From Steinernema hermaphroditum (lineage: Eukaryota; Nematoda; Chromadorea; Rhabditida; Steinernematidae): DNA of 64,000 bases. The notes below the pieces were generated by a model that worked only from the letters and a program-made list of their open reading frames with translations, ran no database searches and was not told the origin of the DNA. This document shows, in pieces, positions 24,991-36,281 of the stretch (positions are counted from its first letter, which is position 1; every line of letters begins with the position of its first letter). The stretch is from NCBI GenBank assembly GCA_030435675.1, contig CM059625.1, positions 10,850,001-10,914,000 of the forward strand. The letters run 5' to 3'. A program made the translations under genes and the position numbers.

Positions 24991-26872
24991 ATGAGTGAGA
25001 AGAAGGTACACCCCGGCAAGGTGTACGAGCACCGTACTCGCTACTTCATTCTCTTTCTGGGAATGTTTTGCCTGTCCTCCATTTGCTCGAATATGATCTC
25101 GCTGAACTTCACACTGATCTGTATGAATGAGAAAAGTCCGGAAGGAGTTCCTCAAGCCATTTCCCCAAACACAACGGAAAACGTATGTTCTTTGAGCTTC
25201 CTTCCAGGCAATGAATCTAACTTTTAAGTCTCTCCTGAATCTCGACATCAGCAATCTTTCGGTGGTTCCGGGCCCCGAAGGCGAAACTGTCCACCAATTT
25301 GATTATACACAAAAAGAAAAATCCATGCTTCTTTGGGCAGTAGCAATAGGAACACTTCTCGGTAAATGCTATATCATAGTTGCCTTAAATATCTTGTATC
25401 AGCTGCTTTTCCGTTCAACTACCTCTACCAGTGCTACGGAGCGAAGTACGTTTTCTTCGTCGCTGGAATACTCTCGGCAGCAGCCACCGCTGCAATCCCG
25501 ACGATGGCATACTGGAGCCTTAACTGGTTTCTCTTTGCGCGATTCCTTCAGGAAAGTATTAATCTCCTTAAAAATCTAAACCTTCCCAAACGGCTTATCG
25601 TTAACCAACATTAAGTCTACAAAATTCTGAACTGTCATTGGAAAATCCCAATTTTTTCAGGGTATTTCGTATGGTGCCGACTTTGCTGCGATCGGCTTGA
25701 TCACTGTGCGATGGGCATCACTTAAACAGCATGGAGTGTTCATTTCTGTTCTCACAAGTTTCTCCCTCGTTTCGGTTATCGTAACCATGCCTGTATCAGG
25801 ATTCGTAAGTTATTCACAAAGCCAATGTGAATTATGAACACTTTTGAAGCTTTGCGAAAACTATGGTTGGCCTTCTGTCTACTACGCACACGCGTCTTTT
25901 GGAGTCTTTATTTTCACTTTGTGGATAATCTGCTATAAAGATGATCCGCGCAAACATCGTGCGGTCAGTGCCATCGAGCTTGAAAAAATCGAGAGGAACA
26001 AGAGCGAAGCTCACAAGAACCATGATCCTTACGTACCGTACTGGGTAAGATAAATATGAACAACGGTAAACATGTTTATAAACAACATTTGCAGGCCATT
26101 ATCAAGAACCCAGTGATCCTTACTGTTTGGTTGAACGCCTTTGCGGAAATTCTTTCTAGCCAGCTGCTGGTCACCTATGGACCCACGTACTTGAAAGAGG
26201 TTCTCAAGTTTGGAGTGGCTAGAACTGGAACGTATGTTGCAATCCCTGTCGTTGTCCAAATGGCCTGCAAGCTGAGTTCAGGTTATCTCAGTGATCAGCT
26301 CAAGTAGGTTAAAATCTGGGAGTGAAACGTGATCTTCACATTTCAGGTTTGCATCGGAACGGAGTAAAATGATTTTTTTCAATACAATTGCTCTTATGCT
26401 CTCCGGACTATTCTACGGCTATCTCGGTTTTGTGCCGCAGGACAAGCCTATGCAGGCCGTTTTCGTCATCGGATGTGTGACTTGTTGCTTAGGCTTCAAC
26501 TGCGGTGGGTTCTACAAATGCGGAACGCTTGTTGCAAGGTGAGTGATCGTTATTAGAAGATGTTCTTTAAAGTTCTCATTCAGACAGTACAGCCACTTCG
26601 TCATATCCAATATCCAATTCATCAAGTGTCTTTCGTTGTTTATCGGACCTTTGCTCGTGGCGATTTTTGTTCCGGACAGCGACAGTCAAATTGAATGGAG
26701 AACGGTATTCATCATGCACGCCGCTGCACTGATTCTGGGTAATGTGGCGTTCTGCTTTGCCGCCACGGACCAACCTGCATACTTTACCACTCTCACCGGT
26801 CCACAAAACAAAGTGGCTCCGGCGGCAGTGGAAGCTAAAGAATCAAAGACGAAAGATATCACTCCTGTTTAA
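24991..26872 (+). CDS. SLC17-family MFS transporter
   Basis: A 12-helix major facilitator of the SLC17 (sodium/phosphate cotransporter, sialin, vesicular glutamate transporter) family, which transports organic anions. ATG at 24991 lies one base after a TTTTAG acceptor. A short cytosolic N-terminus leads into FILFLGMFCLSSICSNM (TM1). The glycosylatable loop (NTTEN, GNESNF) is followed by KSMLLWAVAIGTLLG, the inter-helix stretch AKYVFFVAGILSAA, then FARFLQG-ISYG joined over an intron, GVFISVLTSFSLVSV, ENYGWPSVYYAHASFGVF, the central loop KDDPRKHRAVSAIELEKIE, and later helices including GLFYGYLGFVPQDKP. The C-terminus is hydrophilic, ending KTKDITPV-stop. Nematodes have expanded this family, so the substrate cannot be assigned. 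It is convergent with the metallophosphoesterase gene, only about 60 bases away. Confidence 0.88.
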
Positions 26873-26931
26873 GATCACTCATTTAATTATGGTTCTTTAA
26901 ATGAGTGTTAACTGTATATAGATGTGAAACA

Positions 26932-28393
26932 TCAACACTTTCCCCACGGCATTTCCTCCACATCCATAATCTGGGTTGGGCGATTGTTTCGGGCGCTCAT
27001 CAGATAGACTTCCACCGTAGCTGCATCACTTAGGAACTTCATGGTTGTGTACCTAGAAAAACGAGACTGTACTCCCATAATGAGGGCAGATTTCATACCG
27101 ATTGTTGGGCACTGATCCGACGTAAATATAGTGAACGACAGTTCCGGCTATGCACTTTTCTGTAATACTGTGCTCGTCGTGCCAATGTGCGTAGAGAACG
27201 GCAATCCGGAGATTAACACCTTGGTTTCGAGGATGACTAATCCTAGAACGTGCATGTGATTACTTTATAGTGCGGTAACAATCTACCAGTCCTCCAGCAG
27301 GGATTGCAACCGTTCGCCGGCCTTTGGACTGTGATGGTGCAAATTGATGAAGATCGGGTGACTTAGGTTTTTGATGGAATTCAGGTCGTGGAGAAGCCAC
27401 TGATAGGAACCGTGAATGTCCCAGTCCGAGACAGCTCGAATGTTGGCCACGTAGTCGGGTCGATTGTTCAGTTGAATCAAATGCACACAGGTCGCACCTG
27501 AGAGAGCAAAGGATCAAAACGAGTTTTGCAAAGGTGAACAACAAACCTTGTCGGTTGCAAATGTCTTTGGAGTAAGCAAAACTGCCTCGATATACCGACT
27601 TGATTAAATACTCTTGAGTCTTCACGTAGTCTAACGTTAGATTGTGTGCTTTGGCGTACTTTACAAACCTGACGGTGACCTTTTAAATCAGTAAAGATAA
27701 GAGCAAATTACCAATAGAGCATTCGATTGGCGCACTGGTTTGCCACGCAGTCATTAACGTTGTTTTCATAATCGTGATTACCGAGTCCAGGCAGAATGGG
27801 AATCGGCATGGTTAGCCATTCATCCTTAAACATATAGTGCTTCTTCTGTGGTACACAAAAGCCTGCGTAATACCTTGAAGAGATCGAGTTGCTCCAGCAG
27901 ACCATAATTTGTCAAGTCACCGTTGATTACCATCACGGCTGGTTTGGTAAATAGGTTCCGGTTGAGGTCAAAAATACTTTTTCGTTGCACCTGATTTGCA
28001 AAGTTGCCCTCCTCTCTGATGCATTGCTGTTCAAGCCGGTGAATGGCCTCCCTGGTCAGTCCGGTCCGGTTTACCACTTGTGTGTTCTAGATATCATCTC
28101 ATTCAATAAGGAGTTGAAAAGGTTCATACATAATCGAGCCCATTTCGCAGCCGACAATCGCGGCTGTGCTTCTTGCAGTCCGCATTAAACTTCGTGCACG
28201 GAAAGTGGTACTGAGGATCTCCCAGAAACAGAATGATCAAGTCGTCGGGGTCGAATTTAAAAAGCCGTTCGGAATGTTCTTCAGGGAGAAATTCACCTGA
28301 AAAGAGGTTAGAAATGGCGCAGAAACTCAGCTTACCGGACAACAAGTTAATAAACGACGCCAACAAAAGGACTTTATTCATGGCGGTTGACAT
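26932..28393 (-). CDS. Secreted calcineurin-like metallophosphoesterase
   Basis: A binuclear-metal phosphoesterase with a signal peptide, so probably secreted or lysosomal. ATG at 28393 begins MSTAMNKVLLLASFINLLSG; a short intron (GTAAGC...TTTCAG) follows and the next exon reads EFLPEEHSERLFKFDPDD. Metal-site motifs appear in order: LGDPQYHF (usual GDxH replaced by GDPQ), VINGDLTNYG, LPGLGNHDYENN, FINLHHHSP and YAHWHDEHS. These correspond to the five conserved blocks of the superfamily. Cysteines in CTKFNADCKKHSRDC and NDCVANQCANRM suggest disulfides. The C-terminus is EEMPWGKC-stop at 26932. The GDPQY and GNHDYENN variants point to a particular subgroup whose substrate I do not know. The gene is convergent with the transporter and lies downstream of the TBC1D16-like gene on the same strand. 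Confidence 0.85.
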
Positions 28394-28839
28394 CTTGCGG
28401 GCGTCCAGTGAACGCAGCCTTCGCGCCTATAGTTTCAGTTTAGCGTTGCGCTTTCGAGGACACCCAAGGCCAGATCGAATGACACAAATATTATCGCCGA
28501 TTGTTTGAGTGAGCATGCACTGCCCGAAAATAGTCGACCGTCAGTGAGGCAAAGAACGGCCCCCAGCGCCCTTCATGAACACTGATATATGATGACCAAT
28601 ACCTTGAAAAAGGTCACTTGGCAACGGGGCGATGTAATTTGTCGTTCTATTCTACTCTGTGGCAAATAGTATCGGGATAAATCCGACTTAAACCAAAAGG
28701 GAAATGAGATCACGGGTATATGAGTGGAATGGGAAGTTAGCAAATAGAGTACATCCAACGACGTATAGATAACGAACAGACACAACCACTTCGAAAGTTC
28801 ACTAAATATCATAACATGTCCACCCTCTAATTACACATT
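28394..28839. other. Short intergenic region
   Basis: About 450 bases between the TBC1D16-like stop and the phosphoesterase start, both minus strand. A 79-codon minus-strand frame lies here with no support. Expected to hold the phosphoesterase promoter. Confidence 0.5.
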
Positions 28840-31600
28840 TTAACTGTTAGCAAATGGGCAAGGTTCGTTGTTGCCATGTACTCGAGTGCATTGGAAACTC
28901 TGCTGCGGGACGTGACTGCTCCACTGATCAGCATTAGTATCATATTCACACAGTCCAGCTAGCGTGCATGGTACCTTCTCGAGTCGACTAAACTGATATA
29001 AGAGTCCTCTTGCCTAAACAAACGAGATAGTTGGAAAGTGACATAAACACTAACTTTTTTCAATACGACTCTGGCGTCCATGTGGTTTGCAAGCGATGAA
29101 AAGTAGAAAAGTATCTCGTCGTGTGGGAGATTCTGATCCATCGCATCTTTTCCGTAAATAGAAACGATTGCCACACAAACAAATAAGTGGAAATATTGAG
29201 TACGATATCTTGCCCAGCAAGCCTAAACTTTTGTGCTTTTGCAAATGAAGAATACAGTCCGTACCTCCCAAATATGGTGCGCATCTTTTTCGGGGAACTC
29301 CCGCTTGAAAAACAGAAGAATCCATCTGTGGACAAACATAAGCTGGAGGGAGTCACCGCCAAGCGACGCAAGATAATTGAAGAATTCTGGCAAGAGAAGC
29401 TTCAAAAGCTCCCTCAGGTATTCCTAAATTCGTTGTTGAATCGAATATGTCATCATTGCAGGTGTACCAAGTTCACGTCCATCATGTTGTTCTCTTGCGT
29501 TGGCGCTGAGGCGAAAAGCGTTTGTTGCATGAGACCGGCAAAGCACCAATAGGTGTCTGACTCGTTTTTCAGTGTCACCAGTAGAGGGGCAAGAAGATCT
29601 GACATTCCTTGAATGTAGTTTATGTCCGGATATACTGTAGCATAATTGAGTAAGATGTTTCTGAAACTCAAATTGTGTCAGGAAAAATATGTAGACTAAC
29701 TTCATGGTATCCATATTAGGATTCTGATCACCTGCGAAGAATGGGTTTTTGCGGTCAGTACGAACAACATCCTTTATTATTGTGTTTTCAACGCTGGTCC
29801 ACTTGTTGTTACACGAAGACATCGTTATTTTTAACCTTGAAAGGACATGATGCATCATAAGTAAATTCACCTTCTTTTAGCGTACCTTCTCTTTCTGATG
29901 TTTTGATATTCCAGAAAAAGATCATTTCTGACACTTTCCTTTTGTTCATAGGTTAGCGACCAGGAATACACTCGTAACAAATAGGGCCAAATTTCCTTCC
30001 TAAGAGAAGGATCCATCGACGCAAAGAATATCGCTTTTCTTATGGTGAAGCTATCATCGATGCTTCCATCCTGGTGTATGTACGACTTCCAGAAACCCCA
30101 GTTCACTGTTTCGTAGAGACCGTCTTCTGGATCGAGTTCACTTTTGCTGACTGCAGGGTGACAGATGAGAAGGTGTCTGTCCGGCATTGGTGACGGTGAT
30201 CCCTGCAGAACGTAACAACTCAGAGAGGGCCAGATTCGCTTACATCTTTAACTGATTTTGTTTTGACGACGTTCCATTGTTCGAACAACTGTGCCAACTT
30301 GTCCATGCCTCCATGATGGAAATGCAAAATCTTGTACTGTGAATCCGGACTAGCGATAACCAGTTGCCCGCAGGTACATTCAGGATTGGAGTAAAAGAGT
30401 CGCATTGAGCGCATTTTCCCTAAATATTCATCGACATCCAAGAAAGAAGTCGCTTCTCGTTTCGTCTACCTAGATTGACAGAGAACAATGATGGGTTGGT
30501 CATTTTGGTCTGAGTGGGCAGTTTCGCAAACTCCCCATTACCATATTCCAATGTTCGCTGATCAGCCTCCAGAACCAAATTGTGTTCGCGAGCAAACTGT
30601 TCTGGAGTGCGCATGAACAAACTCTGTCTATACTTTTCGATGGCGGACTTGTTGGTGGCTAAAGGTAGCCAATGATTTTGTTTTGTCACTAAACAGGAAC
30701 TCAACCGTGATATGATCTTTCTTCGTCGGTTTCATCACACGAGGAACTCTCGGCCAAATCCTCCTTGTCGGATAATTCGTCGGCTCCTGAGGTCGTCGCC
30801 GAACTTATTGAATTTCGGTCATCGCCTTGTGCGTCTTCAATGCTCCTTGCATCGACAGGTGTGTGTGGAATTACATTTATGGATGGCACAAATAGCCCCC
30901 CTTCGTTCCCGTTGCTGTACGAAGCCTAGGATTAACGGAACGTCAGAGCGCGTTAAACATTCTCGACGCACCGTTGTTACTAGCGTTTGCGGTCGGTCAT
31001 TCATCGAAGATACCGTAATCATATCGCCGTTCATCTCAACACATATGTCGGTCGACGATGTTGCTGCACTCGCACTGCTCTCTTGGGTTATGGTGTCTTC
31101 GTCCTCTTCCACTTTTTCTTCCTTCGCCACTTTTGTGCCGCTCTAAAACGAGAGGTTACGCGAATCGCTACAGATTCAAAACCTTCTTCGGAACGCTTGA
31201 TTTCTGCTGATGCCGCGGAGACACACAACGAATGCTTGCGGGATTCTTCTCCAGTGTGGTGTTGGGCAACCATTGAAGAACAAGCGTGATACCCGACTGC
31301 TCATCATTTAAGCAGTGTATTGTCATGTAGCCTGGTGTATGCGAGTCATCGCTTTCATCCTGAAATGCGTGGGTTACTACGACCGAGTGCTTCTAAATGG
31401 ATTCAGACCGGTGATTCCGATGGTCTCAGGTCATGAATGCAGACGTTATTCTTCGAATACACAATTTCCCCATCCTTCCCAAAGAAGAAGTTATTTGCGC
31501 CTGAAAAACAGCTTGTCGTTAATTAGACAGGTGTCAACGAACCTCGCAAATTGGCAATTGCGCCGTGAGCTTTCTTGAAAAAATCAGTGAAAGCTGACAT
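28840..31600 (-). CDS. TBC1D16: TBC1D16-type RabGAP
   Basis: A TBC-domain Rab GTPase-activating protein; the vertebrate TBC1D16 acts on Rab4-type endosomal recycling. ATG at 31600 (MSAFTDFFKKAHGAIANLR). Exon 2 has GEIVYSKNNVCIH and exon 3 HTPGYMTIHCLNDEQSGITL then VLQWLPN, the family's N-terminal block. An acidic Ser-rich linker (30700-31150) is followed by LGKMRSMRLFYSNPECTCGQ, LVIASPDSQYKILHFHHGG and the TBC domain: FTIRKAIFFASMDPSLRKEI, the arginine finger in IIKDVVRTDR, the glutamine finger in YIQGMSDLLAPLL, FAGLMQQTLF and MFVHRWILLFFKREF. The C-terminus ends GNNEPCPFANS-stop at 28840, like the vertebrate Cys-rich tail. Both catalytic fingers are intact. The protein looks complete. Orthology is strong over the whole length. 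Confidence 0.93.
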
Positions 31601-33133
31601 CTCGTTGATTAAAGTTTCGCTTGGAAACGCATTCCATAAGCCTTGCTTTGGGTCGCTGTGAGATGCTTGGAGCGACTGATGACCTGAACATGCTAAATAA
31701 AGCACAGGAAAGAGACGTAAAATAAGACGTAGTGTGGGATATCGCAAGTGGCACCAAGCCACAGTCAGCGAAGAATGACGCATGAAACGTAATGCCGCTT
31801 TCCGATAATCATTAGGGACACATCCACTACGGATACATCCACGGGAGCAGTTACGTGATTCCTTTTATCTCTTTCTTCTTTTGTTCGCGAAAGTAGAAAA
31901 TGTCTCTTTCTAGGCAAAATCGCGACTGAAGCCGAGAACGTGTCAAAATAAGACAGGCGCAATGCAGTGAATTAAAAAATGCAGCTGAGTGATGGAATGT
32001 GGCGTGGTGGAATAAGCCGTTTAATAACGCTCGATGAAGGCGAGGGCTAATCAGAGCAGATGTGTTACGTGAAAAATTCTGCGTGGCTTGGCGCATATCA
32101 GGGCGGGGCAATATCTGGAGCTGTAGAAACACTCTGGAATAGGAGAAACACCGAGAGTGCAAATGTTTAAACGAGCCGAAGTCTCCGGGAAACGGACGCA
32201 ACAACGCGGAAAGATGAAGATTTTCTGAAAACGTCTAGAAATAGACACATGCGCATGTAATCATAAGCGATCCATCATGTGCCATGTTGCACATCCGCCA
32301 GCCACGTCAGCATGCACCCGCCGGACGTCGTCCACGAAAACAAAGTTACGAGCTAATGAAGAGTCAGAGAGGCGCAACTCGAGAGCCAAGCGGTGAATCA
32401 ACCGCATTCAAGCACTCGAGTCCCGACGACCAACGAAAAAGCGGTTTCATGGTGAGAGAGTAATGTCCCGAAGCCCACAACGGAAGATCGATACGTTGCT
32501 GCGGATCTTATGAACATTAATTCTCGAGTCATTGCCTTCGACGCAAAACGAAGCCTAGCCCTGGCGGAGGGCCGTTGTAGTCTCTTCCGTTCGTAGCTCG
32601 GTAACGACGGCCATCGATGGAAATGTGGTTGAGAACACTCCCAGAGTCGGAGTGAACGCTGCTCTGGCATCGCGTCTATGGCTTTTGCCGAAATCAACCA
32701 CCCTCCCTCATTGAACAACAGTCACAATTCAATTTAAAAAATTACTTTTAGAGAAACAACTCTTTTATTGATGCAAATTAGTTTCTTTGTTCGTGGAAAC
32801 AAAGGCGTGTGACTGAAAACATTTTTAATGAAAAGCGGAAAATACCGCCTCGCGAACATATAATTAAAAGCACAGGCTAATAAAGAAAACAAATGCATGT
32901 GACAACGCGCCAAAACAGCGAAATTGTGGTGAACGGAAGAAAGGAATTCCTTTGTCAGAAAGCCATAATTACGCATTCAATAAGGTTTGGACACGATTGA
33001 CGCCAAGAGCGCCACAGCACAGTTGACGATGACGGGTGTGCTGATTTTAGCTAAGCTCTCTCTGTCCTACTATTATATTTTCTTTTACGGACGTCTTCAT
33101 CATAACTTCACCTCAAAGAAGACCTTTATTGAA
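31601..33133. other. Divergent intergenic region
   Basis: About 1.5 kb upstream of the TBC1D16-like gene and upstream of a small plus-strand gene. Only short unsupported frames on both strands. No repeat or RNA gene recognised. Confidence 0.5.
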
Positions 33134-33543
33134 ATGAATTCGCGAATTCGTAATTGGAAAGGGGTGCGCAATCTAGAGCTTGTACTAATGCTCCTCCTCG
33201 CGCACGACGGTACTTGCACTGCAGTAGAGTTGACAACGTTCTTCGGTTCTGAGGAAGGCAATGATTTTTTTGCACCCGCACTTTTCATTGCTCTTCTTTT
33301 TCTTGTAAGGATCCAAACTCTGTCCGTAGTTCGACTTGTTAACTGCAGCTAATCACGCAATGGACAGCTGCTTCCTACTTCTTCATCGGATTCACATTTG
33401 AACCCATTCCCAAGGGCTGTACGAGAAAGCTGAACTCTTTGAAGAATCAGTTCGTAACATGTGATGATCCGAAATGCGGCTCTTGTAGGCACAAGCGAAC
33501 CGTTCGAGGTGCGGAATCTTCGGTAAGAGAATTCTTGCAATGA
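33134..33543 (+). CDS. Small membrane or secreted Cys-containing protein, unrecognised
   Basis: ATG at 33134 gives a basic start (MNSRIRNWKGVRN) followed by LELVLMLLLAHDG, a plausible signal sequence, then a second hydrophobic segment FFAPALFIALLFL. A GTAAGG...CTGCAG intron (33306-33352) joins in frame to an exon beginning LITQWTAASYFFIGFTFEP. It contains four clustered cysteines in VTCDDPKCGSC next to a basic RHKRTVRG stretch. Reading on gives REFLQ-stop at 33541-33543; alternatively GTAAGA at the end may be a donor to a short exon. An in-frame upstream ATG exists at 33029. No family recognised. Two hydrophobic segments suggest a membrane protein. Confidence 0.45.
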
Positions 33544-33761
33544 ACATCAGATGAATTTAGCAAACAGCCATAACAATACGCCATTATTAAAAATCAGTTT
33601 ACGACAGAATTTGCCATCATCAATTGTATGTGGATTTATCGCAAGCCATATAATTATAGCCCCTGAACGCATTAAGCTGCACAACCCAAAAATGTTTGTG
33701 CGGCCAACGAAAATCCTGCCGTAGAAAACTTAAATAGCTTCCATTATAGTGAACACATTTT

Positions 33762-33805
33762 TTACGCATTGTGCAAGGGCCACTTTCGATCTCATATTAG
33801 TTTGT
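33762..33805 (+). repeat. 44-bp direct repeat, copy 1
   Basis: Begins TTACGCATTGTG and ends CTCATATTAGTTTGT. A second copy lies 282 bases downstream and differs at about four positions by eye. It is located 3' of the CPEB gene. Confidence 0.75.
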
Positions 33806-34043
33806 ATTCACCGTTTTCGCTTCTTATGACGTCCACATTTCCCAGCATTCGCTTTAATTGATATTCTTCGAGTACCAAAAAGGGACATTTTAGGATCCTT
33901 CGTCAGTCTACCTTTGCGGACTATGCAAAGAATCAGCGGCAACTTGTTTTTTGGTTGAGTGTCGCCATTCGCTCTGTGAACCTTGTCTACGCCGAGGAAA
34001 GGAATGTCCCTTTTGCAGCCGCCGAATTTCGTCCATCCAACAC

Positions 34044-34087
34044 TTACGCATTGTGAAAGGACCACTTTCGACCTCATATTAGTTTGT
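34044..34087 (+). repeat. 44-bp direct repeat, copy 2
   Basis: Second copy of the repeat at 33762, in the same orientation. The 238-base interval between the copies is spanned by an 89-codon minus-strand frame with a very basic end (GKCGRHKKRKR), which has no other support. Confidence 0.75.
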
Positions 34088-34202
34088 TCTGTCCTTAGAA
34101 TGCGATAAATTCAAGCGTTTATTCACAGCCAAATGAGTTCGTTTCACCATACAAGACAAGAGCAGACAATGTGTATGGAAGCCAAGATCTCAAGAAGGGC
34201 TC

Positions 34203-35372
34203 CTAAAAGGTGGCTTTCATTTGAAGGCTTGCGATTGAGCACACAAAATTGGTGTTATATGCATTTCGTGGACAAACTGGCCATGAGGTACTTTCAGACG
34301 TAACAGTTCTGACAGGATTGCAAACAGCTCGCACGAATTGATGAGGTGGTATCTGTTGCTTTCTTGTTCGACGTGACCGTTTCGGCCCCACAACGACGGG
34401 CTCGTGCATATCGCTCTCGTGTGCCTCTTCCCAGCATGCAGTGCAATAGTAACTGAGACACTTCGAAGAGCCACAAAACTTGGCTTCGTCACTTCCACAC
34501 TTGTCACATTTGGCGTCGTCAACAACGAAGGGCTTGATTTCCATCTAAATAAACTTCCGTCAAAAACATTTCAGGCTTGTGTTGTGCATGCATTCTTCTG
34601 ATGTTCGGAGTTGTCGAAACGCAAAAAACGTTTCCCGACCGCAGCCATATAGCTATGTAAGAAGGCAAAGCGCACTCGCGCCGACCCCCGAGGATAAAGC
34701 AAAGACGAGTCGACGTCGATGGTTACTTGAAGCACACAGCCAAAGTTCGTTTGCAGCAGTGCCGCTAATTGGGCTACAACGAAAATGTGTTGTGCGAAGG
34801 AAAAGATCGACATACCCGCTGTGGTGGGCCGAGGAACTCCGCCGACGAAAACTGTCAGTCGGTAGTTTGGAGGGGGCGCGGGTGCATAAATGTAGAAGCA
34901 GTCAGATAACATCCATGGCCTTACTTGCACCTGAATGACCAACTTTACGCATCACTCAATTTTGTATGAAAATGGTACCTGTTTGTTTCTGACAGACAAA
35001 CTCGACAGAGTTATTATAAATTTACCACCAACATGAGCGCACTGTGAAAGTAGACTGACAACGGACGACGTCTTCTCAAATATCACGAATGCGTACCCTA
35101 GGCTTTCATCGAGAATAGTTGATGAGGATACAATATACCTTGAGGGGGAAATTGGTAGCAGCTGTCATTTTTGTGAGGCCAGTCGATCAAATGCTTTCCA
35201 AAAACAGAAAAACAGTGAGTAAGTTGCCCTTTAAACAGTTGCTTTATGACAAGTTATCAGTTATTCATACGTTCATCAATGTCCGGTGGAAGACCGCCGA
35301 GGAAGACCTTTTTCGAAAACGTGGGACTGTGTGGAACGGTTGTAATTCGGAAGGTTCCAGCATGCATCTGCA
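34203..35372 (-). CDS. CPEB-type cytoplasmic polyadenylation element-binding protein, C-terminal core
   Basis: CPEB proteins bind U-rich 3' UTR elements through two RRMs and a C-terminal zinc-binding ZZ domain, controlling poly(A) length and translation, often in the germ line. RRM1 is encoded by exons ending near 35290 (FSKKVFLGGLPPDIDE), 35100-35200 (LIDWPHKNDSCYQFPPQG) and 35040-35110 (LGYAFVIFEKTSSVVSLL). The linker and RRM2 follow (VQVRPWMLSDCFYIYAPAPP, RLTVFVGGVPRPTTA, an intron, then LLQTNFGCVLQVTIDVD and YPRGSARVRFAF). The ZZ domain has CDKCGSDEAKFCGSSKC and YYCTACWEEAHE with spaced Cys/His ligands. TAG stop at 34203. The N-terminal exons upstream of 35372 are not resolved. Nematodes have several CPEB paralogs, and I cannot tell which one this is. 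Confidence 0.88.
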
Positions 35373-36281
35373 CTGAAATGATAAAGCATTGGATATTCGC
35401 AAAGATTACTTAAGGGACGCGGCTACAAATCAAAATGAAATAAACAGTATCATCGTGCAATACTACAACGGCAGTTCCAACAAAGAAAATTCTGTTTTGC
35501 TTTCCGGTGTGCATTTAGGCGAATCCATCAGCGAGCACCGCCAGCCATTTAGCGACAACATCAGTTTATCAGCTGTCGAATTGTGATTAACTTTGAACGC
35601 TAAATCAACGCTCCCTCCTTTATTTACGCGCCTGCACATATGCAGAATTGAGACTCCGCACTTGCCGTTTGACCACAGTATAATCAGTGAGTAGTGGAAA
35701 TGTCTTGAAGGAGCCAGTAGTACTCTTTTCAGTGAGGGTCGGTTATGAAAGGATTGTCGTTAGGGCGGCTAGATCGTGAGTGCTAACAAGTGGCACAGAG
35801 TTCACTCGACCTTTTGCATCCTTTTTTAGGACTCTCACGGATCACCAAAAAAGACTTTTACTGACACAGAGTGCGCAGAGAGAATTCCCGTGGATGTCAT
35901 CCAGAGGGAGAAGCTCGTGGCTGTCGCAACCATGTCTCAAAGAAATATCGATTCGCACTCTAGGCGCACTTTCGTCAAAGTTATCTTTTGCAAAAGAGGC
36001 AACAATATTACGACCTGTCCTCAGGTCACAAGTGCAAAACCATTTGCTTCGAATGTTCTATTCCAGTGTGGTGTGCACTGTGCCAATCGCAACAATAATT
36101 ATGGGTGTCGTGGGAAACTGAGCTTATTGGCATAATGATCGTATCAGATTTTTAATTAGTTTAGCTGTATTGCAAGAGTTACGACATAGAGGTCGTGCAA
36201 CGGCAGTGCATTATGTTTTCTCTATTGAGGGGGACAACACACATTTTGCGTAAAAAGAGTGATTGGAAGCTTTTCTAAATA
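35373..36281. other. Region between CPEB core and inverted-repeat element
   Basis: Possibly the 5' introns of the CPEB gene. A minus-strand open stretch at 35480-35586 (LMLSLNGWRCSLMDSPKC) could be a CPEB exon, but no clean splice joins were found. A plus-strand frame at 35830-36135 is listed separately. Confidence 0.4.
35830..36135 (+). CDS. Cys-containing plus-strand exon or ORF, unrecognised
   Basis: Begins right after a CCTTTTTTAG acceptor and runs open for about 100 codons to TAA at 36133-36135. It reads DSHGSPKKTFTDTECAERIP, then FVKVIFCKRGNNITTC, and ends LFQCGVHCANRNNNYGCRG followed by KLSLLA-stop. The Cys spacing and basic content look protein-like. The CGxxCxNR end faintly recalls Cys-rich pre-SET ends, but the similarity is too short to claim. 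The upstream ATG exon (MKGLSLGRLD near 35747) does not join in a compatible phase, so the start is unknown. It lies opposite the presumed CPEB 5' introns. Confidence 0.3.
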   Translation, partial: DSHGSPKKTFTDTECAERIPVDVIQREKLVAVATMSQRNIDSHSRRTFVKVIFCKRGNNITTCPQVTSAKPFASNVLFQCGVHCANRNNNYGCRGKLSLLA

